DNA of 64,000 bases, taken from contig CAVXHJ010000006.1 of assembly GCA_963761435.1 (NCBI GenBank), positions 62,001-126,000 on the forward strand, written 5' to 3'. Positions 7,828 through 16,333 of this stretch are shown here, in pieces. Both the position numbers and the translations under genes were made by a program. The stretch is from Roseiarcus sp963761435. GTDB taxonomy: Bacteria; Pseudomonadota; Alphaproteobacteria; Rhizobiales; Beijerinckiaceae. Every line of letters starts with the position of its first letter. Within the stretch, counting starts at the first letter, position 1. A model generated the notes under the pieces. It did not search any database. It was not told the DNA's origin and saw nothing but the letters and a program-made list of their open reading frames with translations.

Positions 7828-8736
7828 TCAGCTCCCCCCGAGCGCCCGCGCTCCCTCGGCCGCCGCCTCTTCCGGCGCGACCCACCTGAATCCGGTCATC
7901 TGCCGGCGCGCCCAGGTGAACTGCCGCTTGGCGTAGTGGCGGATGTCGAGCTTCGAGCGCTCCGCGGCCTCGGCAAGCGTGATCCGGCCTTCGAGATTAG
8001 CGATGAGGTGTGGGACGCCATGCGCGCGCATGACCGGCAGCGCCGGGTCGAGGTCCCGCTTCATGAGCGCCGAGACTTCGTCGAGCGCGCCTTCAGCGAG
8101 CATCGCGTCGAACCGCGCGTCAATGCGCCGATAGAGTTCCGCCCGGTCGGGAGCGAGATAGAGGCCCGCCCATTCGTGCGGCTCGAGCGCCGGCGAAGCG
8201 CGGGCGCCGAAAAACGAAGCGAGCGGGCGCTCGGTCGCGGCCATGACCTCGAGCGCGCGCAGGATGCGCTGGCGGTCGCTGGCGTTGAGCCGCGCCGCTG
8301 TCTCGGGATCGCGTCCGGCGAGCTCGGCGTGGAGGTCGGCGGTCGCGCGCCCCTCGGCCTCGGCGCGGATCCGCGAACGCAGCGCGTCCGGCACTTGGGG
8401 GATGTCCGAGAACCCCTCGGTCAGCGCGCGCAGATAGAGCCCCGACCCGCCGGCAAAAATGACCGGCCGTCCCCCGGGCTCGGCGAGAATCTCGCGCGCC
8501 GCCCGCGCCCATCGTCCCGCGGAATAATTGACCGCGCCGTCGACCGTCCCGAACAGGCGGTGAGGCGCGAGCCGCTCCTCCTCCATGGTCGGCCGCGCGG
8601 TCAGGATGCGGAGATCGGCGTAGACCTGCATCGAATCGGCGTTGACGATCGTCGCGCCGAATCGCGCCGCAAGCGCGAGCGCCGCCGCCGACTTGCCGCT
8701 CGCCGTCGGGCCTGCGATGAGGAGCGCGCGCTTCAC
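7828..8736 (-). CDS. miaA: tRNA dimethylallyltransferase
   Basis: Transfers a dimethylallyl group to A37 of tRNAs that read UNN codons. The P-loop GPTASGKS is at the N-terminus, followed by NADSMQVYADL and the FAGGSGLYLRAL motif, and near the C-terminus RQFTWARRQ. It has 302 residues. The start is GTG at 8736, directly before KRALLIAGP; no ATG fits. It diverges from serB, leaving only 33 bases for both control regions. A dimethylallyl diphosphate user sits beside a prenyl synthase gene, which may be chance. Confidence 0.93.
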   Translation of the reverse strand: MKRALLIAGPTASGKSAAALALAARFGATIVNADSMQVYADLRILTARPTMEEERLAPHRLFGTVDGAVNYSAGRWARAAREILAEPGGRPVIFAGGSGLYLRALTEGFSDIPQVPDALRSRIRAEAEGRATADLHAELAGRDPETAARLNASDRQRILRALEVMAATERPLASFFGARASPALEPHEWAGLYLAPDRAELYRRIDARFDAMLAEGALDEVSALMKRDLDPALPVMRAHGVPHLIANLEGRITLAEAAERSKLDIRHYAKRQFTWARRQMTGFRWVAPEEAAAEGARALGGS

Positions 8737-8769
8737 CGCCCGTCTCTCGCCGTCATCGCTGGAAGGTTC

Positions 8770-9660
8770 ATGTCCATCCTCGTCGCCACGCTCGTCGCCG
8801 ACCCCATGAAGGAGCGGCTCAGCGAAGCAACACTCGACCGGGCCGCGCAAGCCCTTCGCGGCGTCGAGCGCCGGCGCTGGCTTGGCGAAGGGGTCGCGGC
8901 CGATCTCATATTCACCGGCGAGCTTGAGACCAAGCGCTCGGCGCTCGAGAGCGCGCTTGCCGGCGAGCCCGTCGATGTCATCGTCCAGCCGCTCGCCGGG
9001 CGCCTGAAGCGCCTCCTGGTCGCGGACATGGACTCGACGCTTATCGGCCAGGAATGCGTCGACGAATTGGCGGCCCGCGCCGGCGTGGGCGAGAAGGTGG
9101 CGAGGATCACCGAGCGGGCGATGCAGGGCGAGATCGCCTTCGAGCCGGCCTTGCGCGAGCGCGTCGCCCTGATCGCCGGCCTCCCGGAGGGCGTCATCGC
9201 CGAGGCGCTGAGAGACCGCATCACCCTCAATCCCGGCGCCCGGGCGCTTGTCCGGACGATGCGGGCGCGAGGCGCCCATGTCGCCATCGTCTCGGGCGGC
9301 TTTCGCCAGTTCACCCGAGCGATCGCCGAGCGGCTCGGCGCCGACGAGGATCGCGCCAATACGCTCGTGATCGAGGGCGGCAAGCTCACCGGCAAGGTGG
9401 TCGAGCCGGTCCTTGGCCACGAGGCCAAGCTCGACGCGCTCAAGGAGATCGCCGCCGCCAGGGGCCTTGCCCTTCATGAGACGCTCGCCGTCGGCGACGG
9501 CGCCAACGATCTTAAGATGCTTCAGGCCGCCGGCCTCGGCGTCGCCTATCGCGCCAAGCCCAGGGTCGCCGCGGGGGCCGGCGCCCGCATCGACCACGCC
9601 GACCTCGCCGCGCTTCTCTACGCGCAGGGGATTCCGCGAGCGGAGTTCGTCGAGGACTGA
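8770..9660 (+). CDS. serB: Phosphoserine phosphatase
   Basis: The last step of serine synthesis, hydrolysing phosphoserine. It is a HAD enzyme of 296 residues. The catalytic aspartates D86 and D88 lie in ADMDSTLIG; later HAD motifs are IVSGGFRQFT and AVGDGANDLKML. The N-terminal 80 residues form a divergent ACT-like region, as in the family. The start ATG has GGAAGG upstream. Open frame continues far upstream on this strand, but that is the shadow of miaA. Confidence 0.94.
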   Translation: MSILVATLVADPMKERLSEATLDRAAQALRGVERRRWLGEGVAADLIFTGELETKRSALESALAGEPVDVIVQPLAGRLKRLLVADMDSTLIGQECVDELAARAGVGEKVARITERAMQGEIAFEPALRERVALIAGLPEGVIAEALRDRITLNPGARALVRTMRARGAHVAIVSGGFRQFTRAIAERLGADEDRANTLVIEGGKLTGKVVEPVLGHEAKLDALKEIAAARGLALHETLAVGDGANDLKMLQAAGLGVAYRAKPRVAAGAGARIDHADLAALLYAQGIPRAEFVED

Positions 9661-9694
9661 AGGAGCGCCGAGAAGCGGAGGGCGTCACCCGCGC

Positions 9695-9816
9695 CGTCAT
9701 CGCGAGGCGGAGAGCGGCGCGCCATCCGTCATCGCGAGGAGCGAAGCGACGCGGCGATCCAGAACAACCGCCGCGTCTCTTCACCTCTGGATCGCTTCGC
9801 TCCGCTCGCGATGACG
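9695..9816. repeat. REP-like palindromic repeat
   Basis: A long inverted repeat: the left arm begins CGTCATCGCGAGGAGCGAAG at 9727 and the matching right arm ends CGCTCGCGATGACG at 9816. A degenerate half copy (CGTCATCGCGAGG) lies at 9695. Elements with this core are scattered through many alphaproteobacterial genomes. Confidence 0.75.
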
Positions 9817-9838
9817 TTTGCGCCCTTTGGCGACGCGG

Positions 9839-10210
9839 TCAGAGAATTTCGACCAGCCTGAACCGTTCGCAATAGAGCTCCATGCCCGCCGCAAACTCGC
9901 CCCGCCGGGTGAAATAGCCCGTATGCGCCTCCCGCCACCAGGAAAGCGACCGGTCGCCCTCGCCCTCGTCATGGGCGAAGGTTTCGTCGACCTCCTCGAA
10001 CCGCCGCCGCGCGAGCTCGACCGTCTCGATGATCGCGCGCGGCTTGTCCCGTCCGTCCTTGACGATCCACCGCTTGCCGACTTCAACGCCCTTGTCGCCC
10101 TCGCTCGCCGCCCAGCAGGTCGCGGTCTTCTTGCCCGCGAGCACGAGCGCCAGCAGTTCATCCGCCAGCTCCGGACTGTCGCCGAACGCGAAGCTTTCGA
10201 GGCCGGTCAT
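9839..10210 (-). CDS. ASCH-domain protein
   Basis: A 123-residue protein. The ASCH fold is suggested by GKKTATCWAA, GKRWIVKDG, the RAIIETVEL strand and the EGDRSLSWWREAH segment. The family is related to PUA domains and is thought to bind RNA or modified nucleotides. The ATG at 10210 is preferred, as residues upstream of it come from a flanking repeat. It sits alone between repeat elements with no partner gene. Confidence 0.7.
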   Translation of the reverse strand: MTGLESFAFGDSPELADELLALVLAGKKTATCWAASEGDKGVEVGKRWIVKDGRDKPRAIIETVELARRRFEEVDETFAHDEGEGDRSLSWWREAHTGYFTRRGEFAAGMELYCERFRLVEIL

Positions 10211-10222
10211 GATTCCCCCGTC

Positions 10223-10249
10223 GTCATGGCCGGACTTGTTCCGGCCACC
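10223..10249. repeat. Solo copy of a 27-base palindromic repeat end
   Basis: Matches, with a few changes, the terminal palindrome of the dispersed repeats at 10559 and 40102 (core GGCCGGACTTGTTCCGGCC). Confidence 0.7.
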
Positions 10250-10284
10250 CACGTCTTCGCGGTGCGCCGACCCTATCGGCCACT

Positions 10285-10400
10285 ATCGGTGACACTTTAC
10301 TCAATCACCCAATAGGTGCGAGTTATCGCCGTTCTCGGCCAGGATCATTCAGGATCATTGGGGATATTGATCATTGGGGATATAGTAAAGTGTCACCGAT
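10285..10400. repeat. Small element with perfect 17-bp terminal inverted repeats
   Basis: ATCGGTGACACTTTACT at 10285-10301 is exactly inverted at 10384-10400, enclosing 82 bases. GTGTCACCGAT-type ends resemble those of some IS families, so this may be a miniature or gutted element. It holds no gene. Confidence 0.6.
10296..10348 (+). repeat. 53-base direct repeat, copy A
   Basis: Begins TTTACTCAATCACC and ends near GGATCAT. It is nearly identical to 10795-10847 in the same orientation. The pair flanks the minisatellite and the first long dispersed repeat. Confidence 0.75.
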
Positions 10401-10475
10401 ATCGCCGATATGCCACCGATATGCTCCCGATATGCCCACCGATATGCCCCCGATATGCCTGCGATATGCCACCCG
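10396..10475 (+). repeat. Minisatellite, about seven units of 10-12 bases
   Basis: Six GATATG-containing units plus one variant follow the pattern CCGATATGCC with one or two variable bases. It starts inside the right inverted repeat of the small element just before it, so it may have grown from that end by slippage. Confidence 0.7.
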
Positions 10476-10558
10476 CATCTTTGCTACACCAAACCCCTGC
10501 CCCATCAAGCGGATGAGCGCGCGGTAAGCGACCGCGTGAAGAGTTTATCAGCAATTCC

Positions 10559-10797
10559 GCTCTTATCGCGTTGGCTGTTGTCGGAAGGAATCGGGAGCAT
10601 GGCGGAGGTAGCCGACCGCCATCAAGGCGTCATGGCCGGGCTCGTCCCGGCCATCCACGAAGGCCCAGCGCATCTCGCAGGCAAGCGCGAAAAGCCTTGC
10701 GACCGTCACGCCTTCCTGCCGGTCGCGCCGGGCGGAACTCGTTCCGGCGGCCCGGCGTCGATGGCCGGGACAAGCCCGGCCATGACGGCAAGGGTTT
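10559..10797. repeat. Long dispersed repeat, copy 1
   Basis: About 240 bases, nearly identical to 40102-40347. Each copy contains two 27-base palindromes in opposite orientation (here 10629-10655 and 10760-10786) and a conserved spacer. This is a BIME-like or MITE-like composite. Open frames reading MAGLVPAIH and MAGTSPAMT inside it are artefacts often annotated as proteins. Confidence 0.8.
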
Positions 10798-10847
10798 ACT
10801 CAATCACCGAATAGGTGCGAGTTATCGCCGTTCTCGACCAAGATCAT
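10795..10847 (+). repeat. 53-base direct repeat, copy B
   Basis: Second copy of the repeat at 10296-10348, directly after the long dispersed repeat, with about four substitutions. Confidence 0.75.
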
Positions 10848-11205
10848 GCGACAATTCCTTGCGGAATATCAGAATCGTCGGATAGAATGGCTCCTGAATG
10901 AACGAAGCCATCCCAGCATCTGCACAAAACGTTGTCGCGCCAAGCGATCCACGCATGGCAGGACGGAGGGAACCGAGGTCGGAAAAAAGCCTGTGAATCT
11001 GCTGTACGGCATTGAAATAGCCTTGATTCCAAAAAACAAGAAAAAACAAGAAACCGCCATCTCGCTTGCGTAGATTTTCGTCGGCCACGCGGAAGCCATG
11101 CACAATTCGGGGGAGCGTACAGCCTATTTCACCCGCCTGGCGCCATCGCGGCGGGGCGCCTCGCGTCGTCGCCCGGCTATGACGGCGGGCGTGGGCGGCG
11201 AGGCG
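10848..11205. other. Lower-GC non-coding stretch
   Basis: Contains A-rich runs near 11030-11055 and no gene I can support. Short frames on both strands have no recognisable domains or good ribosome sites. Confidence 0.4.
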
Positions 11206-11794
11206 TCAGCCGGCCGGGGCCGGGGCGGACGGGCGCGGCAGGCGGGTCTTGGCCAGGATCTCCTCCGCCATGGTCACGGCTCGCGCGGGGGGGATGAAGC
11301 CGTCGACGACCAGGTTCGAGAGCCCGTGCACGAGGCCCCAGGCCGCCATGGCCGCGAGGTTCGAGTTCGAGCGGCCGCTGGTCGACCTCGGCGACGCCGC
11401 GCAGGAGCAGGGCTTCCACGGCGTCCGCCGCTTCCTGGAGCGCGGGATATTTCGCCCGCTCGGCCAGCACCGGCCCGAACATCAACCGAAAGACGCCGCG
11501 ATTCTGCTGGGCGAACTCGATATAGGCAAGGCCAGCCCGGCTCAGGGGATTGGGCCCTCGCGTCGCCGCTTCCATCGCCGCGCAGAGCTCGCGGAAGCCT
11601 TCCGCGGCCACGGAAGCCAGGAGGTCCTCCTTGCTGACAAAATGGCGGTAAGCCGCCGTCGCCGAAACGCCCACCCGGCGGGCGGTCTCCCGCAGGCCCA
11701 CCGCCTGCATCCCGCTCTCATCCAGAATTTGCCGCGCCGTGGACACGAGCGCAGCGGGCAGATTGCCGTGACGATAAGGACGTAGAGCGCGCAT
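11206..11794 (-). pseudogene. TetR-family regulator, frameshifted by one base
   Basis: The N-terminal helix-turn-helix is intact (LRETARRVGVSATAAYRHF, residues about 36-54), and the ligand domain starts normally (RAGLAYIEFAQQNRGVF). After GVAEVD the frame breaks. The matching remainder (NLAAMAAWGLVHGLSNLVV, then AEEILAKTRLP) lies in the next frame and stops at 11206. Dropping one G near 11380 (C on the coding strand) gives a normal 195-residue protein. A repeated GTTAAC operator lies just upstream. No divergent target gene adjoins, so autoregulation is the visible option. Confidence 0.8.
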
Positions 11795-11805
11795 TCCGAG
11801 GCCCC

Positions 11806-11846
11806 CTAACGTTGGGTTAACCCTGTCAACGTTAACCCTGTTAACG
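11806..11846. promoter_or_regulatory. Probable TetR operator/promoter with repeated GTTAAC half-sites
   Basis: AACGTT and GTTAAC palindromes recur about every 10-20 bases over 11808-11845, within 15 bases of the tetR start. TTGACA on the minus strand overlaps them. This fits a self-repressing regulator. Confidence 0.5.
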
Positions 11847-11932
11847 CGCGGCGCCGGATGAAGTTCCGGGCGACGCGGGCGGGAAAAGCGGCCAATCCGT
11901 CTCTAAAGATTTGCTTTTTGTCGCAGGGCCTG

Positions 11933-12553
11933 TCAGGCGCCTCCGAGTCCGCCCTTGGCGCGGAGGAAGGCGACGATCGCATCGAGGCCGGCGCCGGTCT
12001 TCATGTTCGCCATCACGAACGGACGCCCCTTGCGCATCGCCGCCGCGTCGCGCGCCATCACTTCGAGGGAGGCGCCGACGTAAGGGGCGAGGTCGATCTT
12101 GTTGATGACGAGCAGGTCCGAACGCGTCACGCCCGGCCCGCCTTTGCGCGGGATTTTCTCCCCGCCCGAGACGTCGATGACATAGATCGTGATGTCGGCG
12201 AGTTCGGGCGAAAAGGTCGCGGCGAGGTTGTCCCCGCCCAATTCGATGAGGATGAGGTCGAGATCGGCGAAGCGCTTGCGCATCTCCGAGACCGCGGCGA
12301 GGTTGATCGAGGCGTCCTCGCGGATCGCGGTATGCGGGCAGCCGCCGGTCTCGACGCCCATGATCCGCTCTGGGGGAAGCGCCCCGGCCTCGACCAGAAT
12401 GCGGGCGTCCTCCTTGGTGTAGATGTCGTTGGTGATGGCCGCGATGCCGAGCTCGTCGCGCAGGCGCTTGCAGAGCTGCTCCATGAGCGCGGTTTTGCCC
12501 GAACCCACCGGGCCGCCGATGCCGACGCGCAGAGGCTGGCTTGGCGTGGTCAT
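11933..12553 (-). CDS. ureG: Urease accessory GTPase
   Basis: A SIMIBI-class GTPase that supplies energy and nickel for urease maturation. It has 206 residues with P-loop GGPVGSGKTALM, metal-binding GGCPHTAIRED (the CPH motif), the ELGGDNL switch and NKIDLAPYVG for guanine. The ATG at 12553 overlaps the ureF stop by four bases, so the two are translationally coupled. Structural genes ureABC and ureD are not in this window. Confidence 0.96.
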   Translation of the reverse strand: MTTPSQPLRVGIGGPVGSGKTALMEQLCKRLRDELGIAAITNDIYTKEDARILVEAGALPPERIMGVETGGCPHTAIREDASINLAAVSEMRKRFADLDLILIELGGDNLAATFSPELADITIYVIDVSGGEKIPRKGGPGVTRSDLLVINKIDLAPYVGASLEVMARDAAAMRKGRPFVMANMKTGAGLDAIVAFLRAKGGLGGA

Positions 12554-13287
12554 GAACGGAATAGCCTCGAATACTGGGTCTCGTGCCGCATCGCGGCGAT
12601 GTCGGAGCGGAAGGCGCAACCCCCGAGCCCAGCGAGGCCGGCGGTTCGAGCTTCATGCGCCAGATCCCGAATGCGCGGCAGGAGCGCGGCGAGGATCTTC
12701 TGGCCTTCCGTCTGCCCGATCGCCCCGAGCCGCAAGGCGGCGGAGACGAGGTTCGCCGCCTGAGCGAGGGCGAAAGCCTCAAGAGACGCGAGGAGCGGCA
12801 TGCCGTGGCCGCTCGCCGCCGCGGCGACCGCGATCGGATAGGCGACGCGCCCGTCGGACCCCTGGCCGAGCCGCCGCAGAGGCTCGCAATCCCAGGCGGC
12901 GCGCGACGCGGCGAGGAACGCCGCGCCCTGAGCGGTCGTCTCGAGGCGCCGCTCCGCCGATGCGGCGAGCGCGACCGCGAGAGCGTTCGCCTCGTTGAGG
13001 GCCTGCCAATCGGCCGCCGCGGCCGCGCGAAAGGCGACCGAGAAGAGAATGGCGTCCGAGCGGGGCGCGCCGAAATCCAGGAGATCGGCAAGCCAGGCCT
13101 GGAGCGAGCGCGCATCGGTAATGTCGCCTGCCTCGACCGCCCATTCGAGCCCGTGCGAATAGGCGAAGGCCCCGACCGGGAACGCCGGCGACAGCCACAG
13201 CATGAGCGGCAGCAGCGCGGCCTCAGCGGGCGGCGCGGGAGAGGAAGAAGCCGTCAAGGCGGGTCTGCTGCGCCGTTTCCCGATCAA
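12550..13287 (-). CDS. ureF: Urease accessory protein UreF
   Basis: Part of the UreD-UreF-UreG complex that loads nickel into urease. The conserved WLSPAFPVGAFAYSHGLEWA segment lies near residues 32-51, and the C-terminal part is helical as in the family. The start is unsure: a TTG at 13287 or a TTG at 13257 could serve, since no ATG precedes the conserved part. It lies between ureE and ureG in the usual order. Confidence 0.92.
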   Translation of the reverse strand: MIGKRRSRPALTASSSPAPPAEAALLPLMLWLSPAFPVGAFAYSHGLEWAVEAGDITDARSLQAWLADLLDFGAPRSDAILFSVAFRAAAAADWQALNEANALAVALAASAERRLETTAQGAAFLAASRAAWDCEPLRRLGQGSDGRVAYPIAVAAAASGHGMPLLASLEAFALAQAANLVSAALRLGAIGQTEGQKILAALLPRIRDLAHEARTAGLAGLGGCAFRSDIAAMRHETQYSRLFRS

Positions 13288-13290
13288 TGC

Positions 13291-13836
13291 TCATGGCCCG
13301 TGCGGGTGATCGTGACGGTGGTCGTGGGTATGGCCGTCACGGTCATGATCGTGGGTGTGGCCGTGGTCCTGATGATCCCCGGCGTGGCCGTGGGCGTGCG
13401 CCTCGGCCTTGACGTAAGCCCCGCCCTCCGGATTGAACGGCGCTTCGAGCGCGGTGACCCGCGCCCCGAGTCCTTCGGCCATCGCCTCGATGACCGGATC
13501 GCGGCGGATGCGCAGCGCCTTCGGCAGGATTTCGGTCGGCAGATGGCGGTTGCCGAAATGCCAGGCGACCCTGGCCAGCGCCAGCGCGTCCGCGGCCCGA
13601 ATCTCCGCCAAAGGCTCGGGCGCCGCGACGACTTCGACAATGCGCCCGTCCTCGAGGCCCAAACCGTCGCCGCCGCGCAGCATCGCGGCCTCGGGGAGAT
13701 CGAGCAGGAATTCGAGCCCGCCGACGCCGGTCATGGTCACGCGCCGGCGGTAGCGCTCCTCGAAATCGAGCACCACCGTCTCGGCCGGCGCGCCCGTCCA
13801 TTGGCCGGCGGGTACGACTTTGTCAGCGCGCAGCAT
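13291..13836 (-). CDS. ureE: Urease accessory nickel chaperone UreE
   Basis: A cytosolic nickel metallochaperone, 181 residues. The peptide-binding N-terminal domain (about 5-75) is followed by the metal-binding domain with AWHFGNRHLPTEI. The C-terminus is a histidine/aspartate-rich tail (about 30 residues, HGHTHDHDRDGHTH type) that binds several nickel ions. The stop lies within a few bases of ureF. The ATG at 13836 begins MLRADKVV, normal for the family. A nickel-related exporter lies 30 kb away, but no link is visible. Confidence 0.94.
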   Translation of the reverse strand: MLRADKVVPAGQWTGAPAETVVLDFEERYRRRVTMTGVGGLEFLLDLPEAAMLRGGDGLGLEDGRIVEVVAAPEPLAEIRAADALALARVAWHFGNRHLPTEILPKALRIRRDPVIEAMAEGLGARVTALEAPFNPEGGAYVKAEAHAHGHAGDHQDHGHTHDHDRDGHTHDHRHDHPHGP

Positions 13837-13900
13837 TGTCGCCTTTCCGCGGCTCGACCCGACCCGCCCCGGCCGACTTTGACCGAGAAGCGGAGAGAAC

Positions 13901-14289
<389 letters not shown>

Positions 14290-14297
14290 GAGCCGGG

Positions 14298-14325
14298 CAT
14301 ATGGGGCCCGGGCGATCGCGGTCAA
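14298..14325 (-). promoter_or_regulatory. Promoter of rnpB
   Basis: On the minus strand TTGACC (14320-14325), 16 bases, then CATATG (14298-14303). The predicted start falls within a few bases of the rnpB 5' end. Confidence 0.6.
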
Positions 14326-14523
14326 GGATAATCGTGACGGATAAACGGCGGAACGGCGCCCGGAAGGGCGGAACGATTGAAGGTTCAGGCGATTTATGGG
14401 ATTGTCCGGCAAGCGGACGGTGTGCCGCTCGCGCTGTCAGGCGCGCCTCAAGGCGGCGGGGGGCCGCACGTCAAAAGGCAATCCAATGGCCCTTTTGGGC
14501 GAGGGGACGGGAGATTCGAACGC

Positions 14524-14856
14524 ATGAAAAGAATTGTGGCTCTGTCGTTGGCGCTCGCGGCCGCCGTCTCGGTCTCCGCCTGTGAGACGCCGCAACAGCA
14601 GAACGCCCTCGTCGGCGGCGCGCTGGGGGCGGGCACTGGCGCGCTGATCGGATCGGCGGTCTCAGGGGGCAGCGCCGGGGGCGCGCTCGCGGGGGCCGCG
14701 ATCGGCGCGGGCTCCGGCGCGCTGATCGGCTCGGCCGCGACGCCTCAGCCGACTTACTATGGCGGGCCGGCCTACGGCGCGCCGCCGCCGCCGCGCCGGT
14801 GCGCCCAGTGGGCCTACGACTACAACGGCAATCGAATCTGCACCGCGTTCTACTGA
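14524..14856 (+). CDS. Glycine-zipper lipoprotein, paralogue 1
   Basis: A 110-residue protein. A lipoprotein signal ends at VSVSAC (lipid Cys about residue 20). A glycine-zipper region with GALGAGTGALIGSAVSGG-type repeats spans about 32-80. The tail is Pro/Tyr-rich and closes with RRCAQWAYDYNGNRICTAFY. Such proteins sit in the outer membrane and may oligomerise through the zipper; no precise function is known to me. It is the longest and most divergent of three tandem copies. Confidence 0.82.
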   Translation: MKRIVALSLALAAAVSVSACETPQQQNALVGGALGAGTGALIGSAVSGGSAGGALAGAAIGAGSGALIGSAATPQPTYYGGPAYGAPPPPRRCAQWAYDYNGNRICTAFY

Positions 14857-14873
14857 GCCCAAGGGAGGAAACA

Positions 14874-15167
14874 ATGAAGAAGGTTCTCGCTCTTTCGCTG
14901 GCCCTTGCCGGCGCTTTATCGGTTTCCGCCTGCTACACGCCGCAACAGCAGACAGGCACCCTCGCGGGCGGCGCGATCGGCGCCGGCACCGGCGCGCTGA
15001 TCGGCTCGGCGGTTTCAGGCGGCAGCGCTGGCGGGGCCATCGCCGGCGGGCTCATCGGGGCCGGAACCGGCGCGCTCGTCGGCAATGCGGTGACCGCGCC
15101 GCCCAGGCGTTGCGCGCAGTGGGGCTGGGACCCCAACGGCAACCGGGTGTGCACGGCTTTCTACTGA
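14874..15167 (+). CDS. Glycine-zipper lipoprotein, paralogue 2
   Basis: 97 residues. Same plan as its neighbours: signal peptide with lipobox VSAC, YTPQQQTGTLAGG, a glycine zipper, and the ending RRCAQWGWDPNGNRVCTAFY. A strong GGGAGGAAACA precedes the ATG. It lacks the Pro/Tyr insert of copy 1. The gap to copy 1 is only 17 bases, so they are likely co-transcribed. Confidence 0.84.
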   Translation: MKKVLALSLALAGALSVSACYTPQQQTGTLAGGAIGAGTGALIGSAVSGGSAGGAIAGGLIGAGTGALVGNAVTAPPRRCAQWGWDPNGNRVCTAFY

Positions 15168-15183
15168 ATCCAAGGGGGACAAC

Positions 15184-15477
15184 ATGAAGAAGACTTTCAC
15201 GCTCGCGCTTGCCCTGGCCGGCGCGCTGTCCGTTTCGGGCTGCTACACCCCGCAACAGCAGACAGGCACCCTGGCCGGCGGCGCGATCGGCGCTGGCGGC
15301 GGCGCGCTGATCGGATCGGCGCTTACCGGCGGCAGCGCCGGCGGCGCCATTGCCGGCGGCATTATCGGGGCGGGGACTGGCGCGCTGATCGGCAACGCCG
15401 TCACGGCGCCGCGCAGGCATTGCGCGCGGTGGGGTTACGATTACAACGGCAACCGCTACTGCCGCGCCTGGTACTGA
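15184..15477 (+). CDS. Glycine-zipper lipoprotein, paralogue 3
   Basis: 97 residues, closest to copy 2 (shared YTPQQQTGTLAGGAIGAG). The lipobox is SVSGC. The C-terminal motif reads RHCARWGYDYNGNRYCRAWY, keeping both cysteines and the YNGNR core. It starts 16 bases after copy 2. The three genes arose by tandem duplication, and the conserved C-terminal Cys pair may form a disulfide. Confidence 0.84.
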   Translation: MKKTFTLALALAGALSVSGCYTPQQQTGTLAGGAIGAGGGALIGSALTGGSAGGAIAGGIIGAGTGALIGNAVTAPRRHCARWGYDYNGNRYCRAWY

Positions 15478-15562
15478 TCGATCCACGATTCACGCGCCAT
15501 GGCCAGCACTTGCGCCATGGCGCGGCCCGCCCGCGCCCGGAGCGCGGCGGCGGTCTTGGAAC

Positions 15563-16333
15563 ATGACCAGACGCCCGTCCCCGGACAGCCCGCTCGTCGC
15601 TCGCTTCCTGTCTTCGCCCAACCATGGCGAGCGGCGCGGGCGCGGCCGGCCGGATTGCCTCATCCTGCACTATACCGGCATGTCGACTGGAGAAGCGGCG
15701 CTCAAGGCGCTGACCGATTCCGCCTCCCAGGTGTCGGCGCATTATCTGGTCTGGGAAGACGGGGCGATCGACCAGCTGGTCAGGGAAAGCGCGCGGGCCT
15801 GGCACGCGGGCAAGTCCCGGTGGAAGGACGAGAGCGATCTCAACTCGGCCTCGATCGGGGTGGAGATCGTCAATCCCGGCCATGACGGCGGCTCGCCGCC
15901 CTTCCCGGAACGCCAGATCGCCGCGACGATCGCGCTCGCGCGCGACATCTCTGCGCGCTGGGGAATAGCGCCCGAGCGCGTCCTTGCCCATTCCGACGTC
16001 GCGCCTGCGCGCAAGCAGGACCCGGGCGAGGTTTTTCCGTGGGAGGCGCTATGGCGCGCCGGGATCGGCCACTGGACCGAGCCCGCGCCGCTCGCGGGCG
16101 GCGCGCTCTTCGCCCACGAGGAGGAAGGCCCGGCGGTGCGGGCGCTGCAGGCGATGCTGGCGCTCTACGGCTATGGCGTGGAAATCACCGGGATATACGA
16201 CCGCCAGACCCGGCAGACGGTCGGGGCGTTCCAGCGCCACTTCCGGCCCGCGAGGGTCGATGGCGAAGCGGACGCCTCGACCGTCTCGACGTTGAAGGCG
16301 CTGATCGACGGGCTCGGCCGGAAGCCGGGGTGA
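15563..16333 (+). CDS. N-acetylmuramoyl-L-alanine amidase (AmpD-like) with peptidoglycan-binding domain
   Basis: A zinc amidase that cuts the bond between N-acetylmuramic acid and the stem peptide. It has 256 residues. The amidase_2 domain covers about 15-165: ILHYTGM holds the first zinc His, IGVEIVNPG the core strand, and AHSDVAPARKQDPG the final zinc His/Asp and catalytic Lys. A PG_binding_1 domain (VRALQAML, AFQRHFRP) covers about 190-250. No signal peptide is visible, pointing to cytosolic muropeptide recycling or non-classical export. Confidence 0.9.
   Translation: MTRRPSPDSPLVARFLSSPNHGERRGRGRPDCLILHYTGMSTGEAALKALTDSASQVSAHYLVWEDGAIDQLVRESARAWHAGKSRWKDESDLNSASIGVEIVNPGHDGGSPPFPERQIAATIALARDISARWGIAPERVLAHSDVAPARKQDPGEVFPWEALWRAGIGHWTEPAPLAGGALFAHEEEGPAVRALQAMLALYGYGVEITGIYDRQTRQTVGAFQRHFRPARVDGEADASTVSTLKALIDGLGRKPG

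Noticed and set aside
5843..7885. Long minus-strand open frame of 680 codons
   Set aside because: It lies antisense to hslO and the prenyl synthase; its translation is Arg/Gly-rich with no domain. It is a product of GC-rich codon bias.
10410..10814. Frames containing MAGLVPAIH and MAGTSPAMT
   Set aside because: These are translations of the palindromic dispersed repeat, a known source of false gene calls.
10846..11103. Short frames on both strands in the lower-GC stretch
   Set aside because: No domain, no clear start signals, and equal quality on both strands.
14500..14524. A tRNA-like 'GATTCGAAC' just before the first glycine-zipper gene
   Set aside because: No acceptor, D or anticodon stem can be formed around it.
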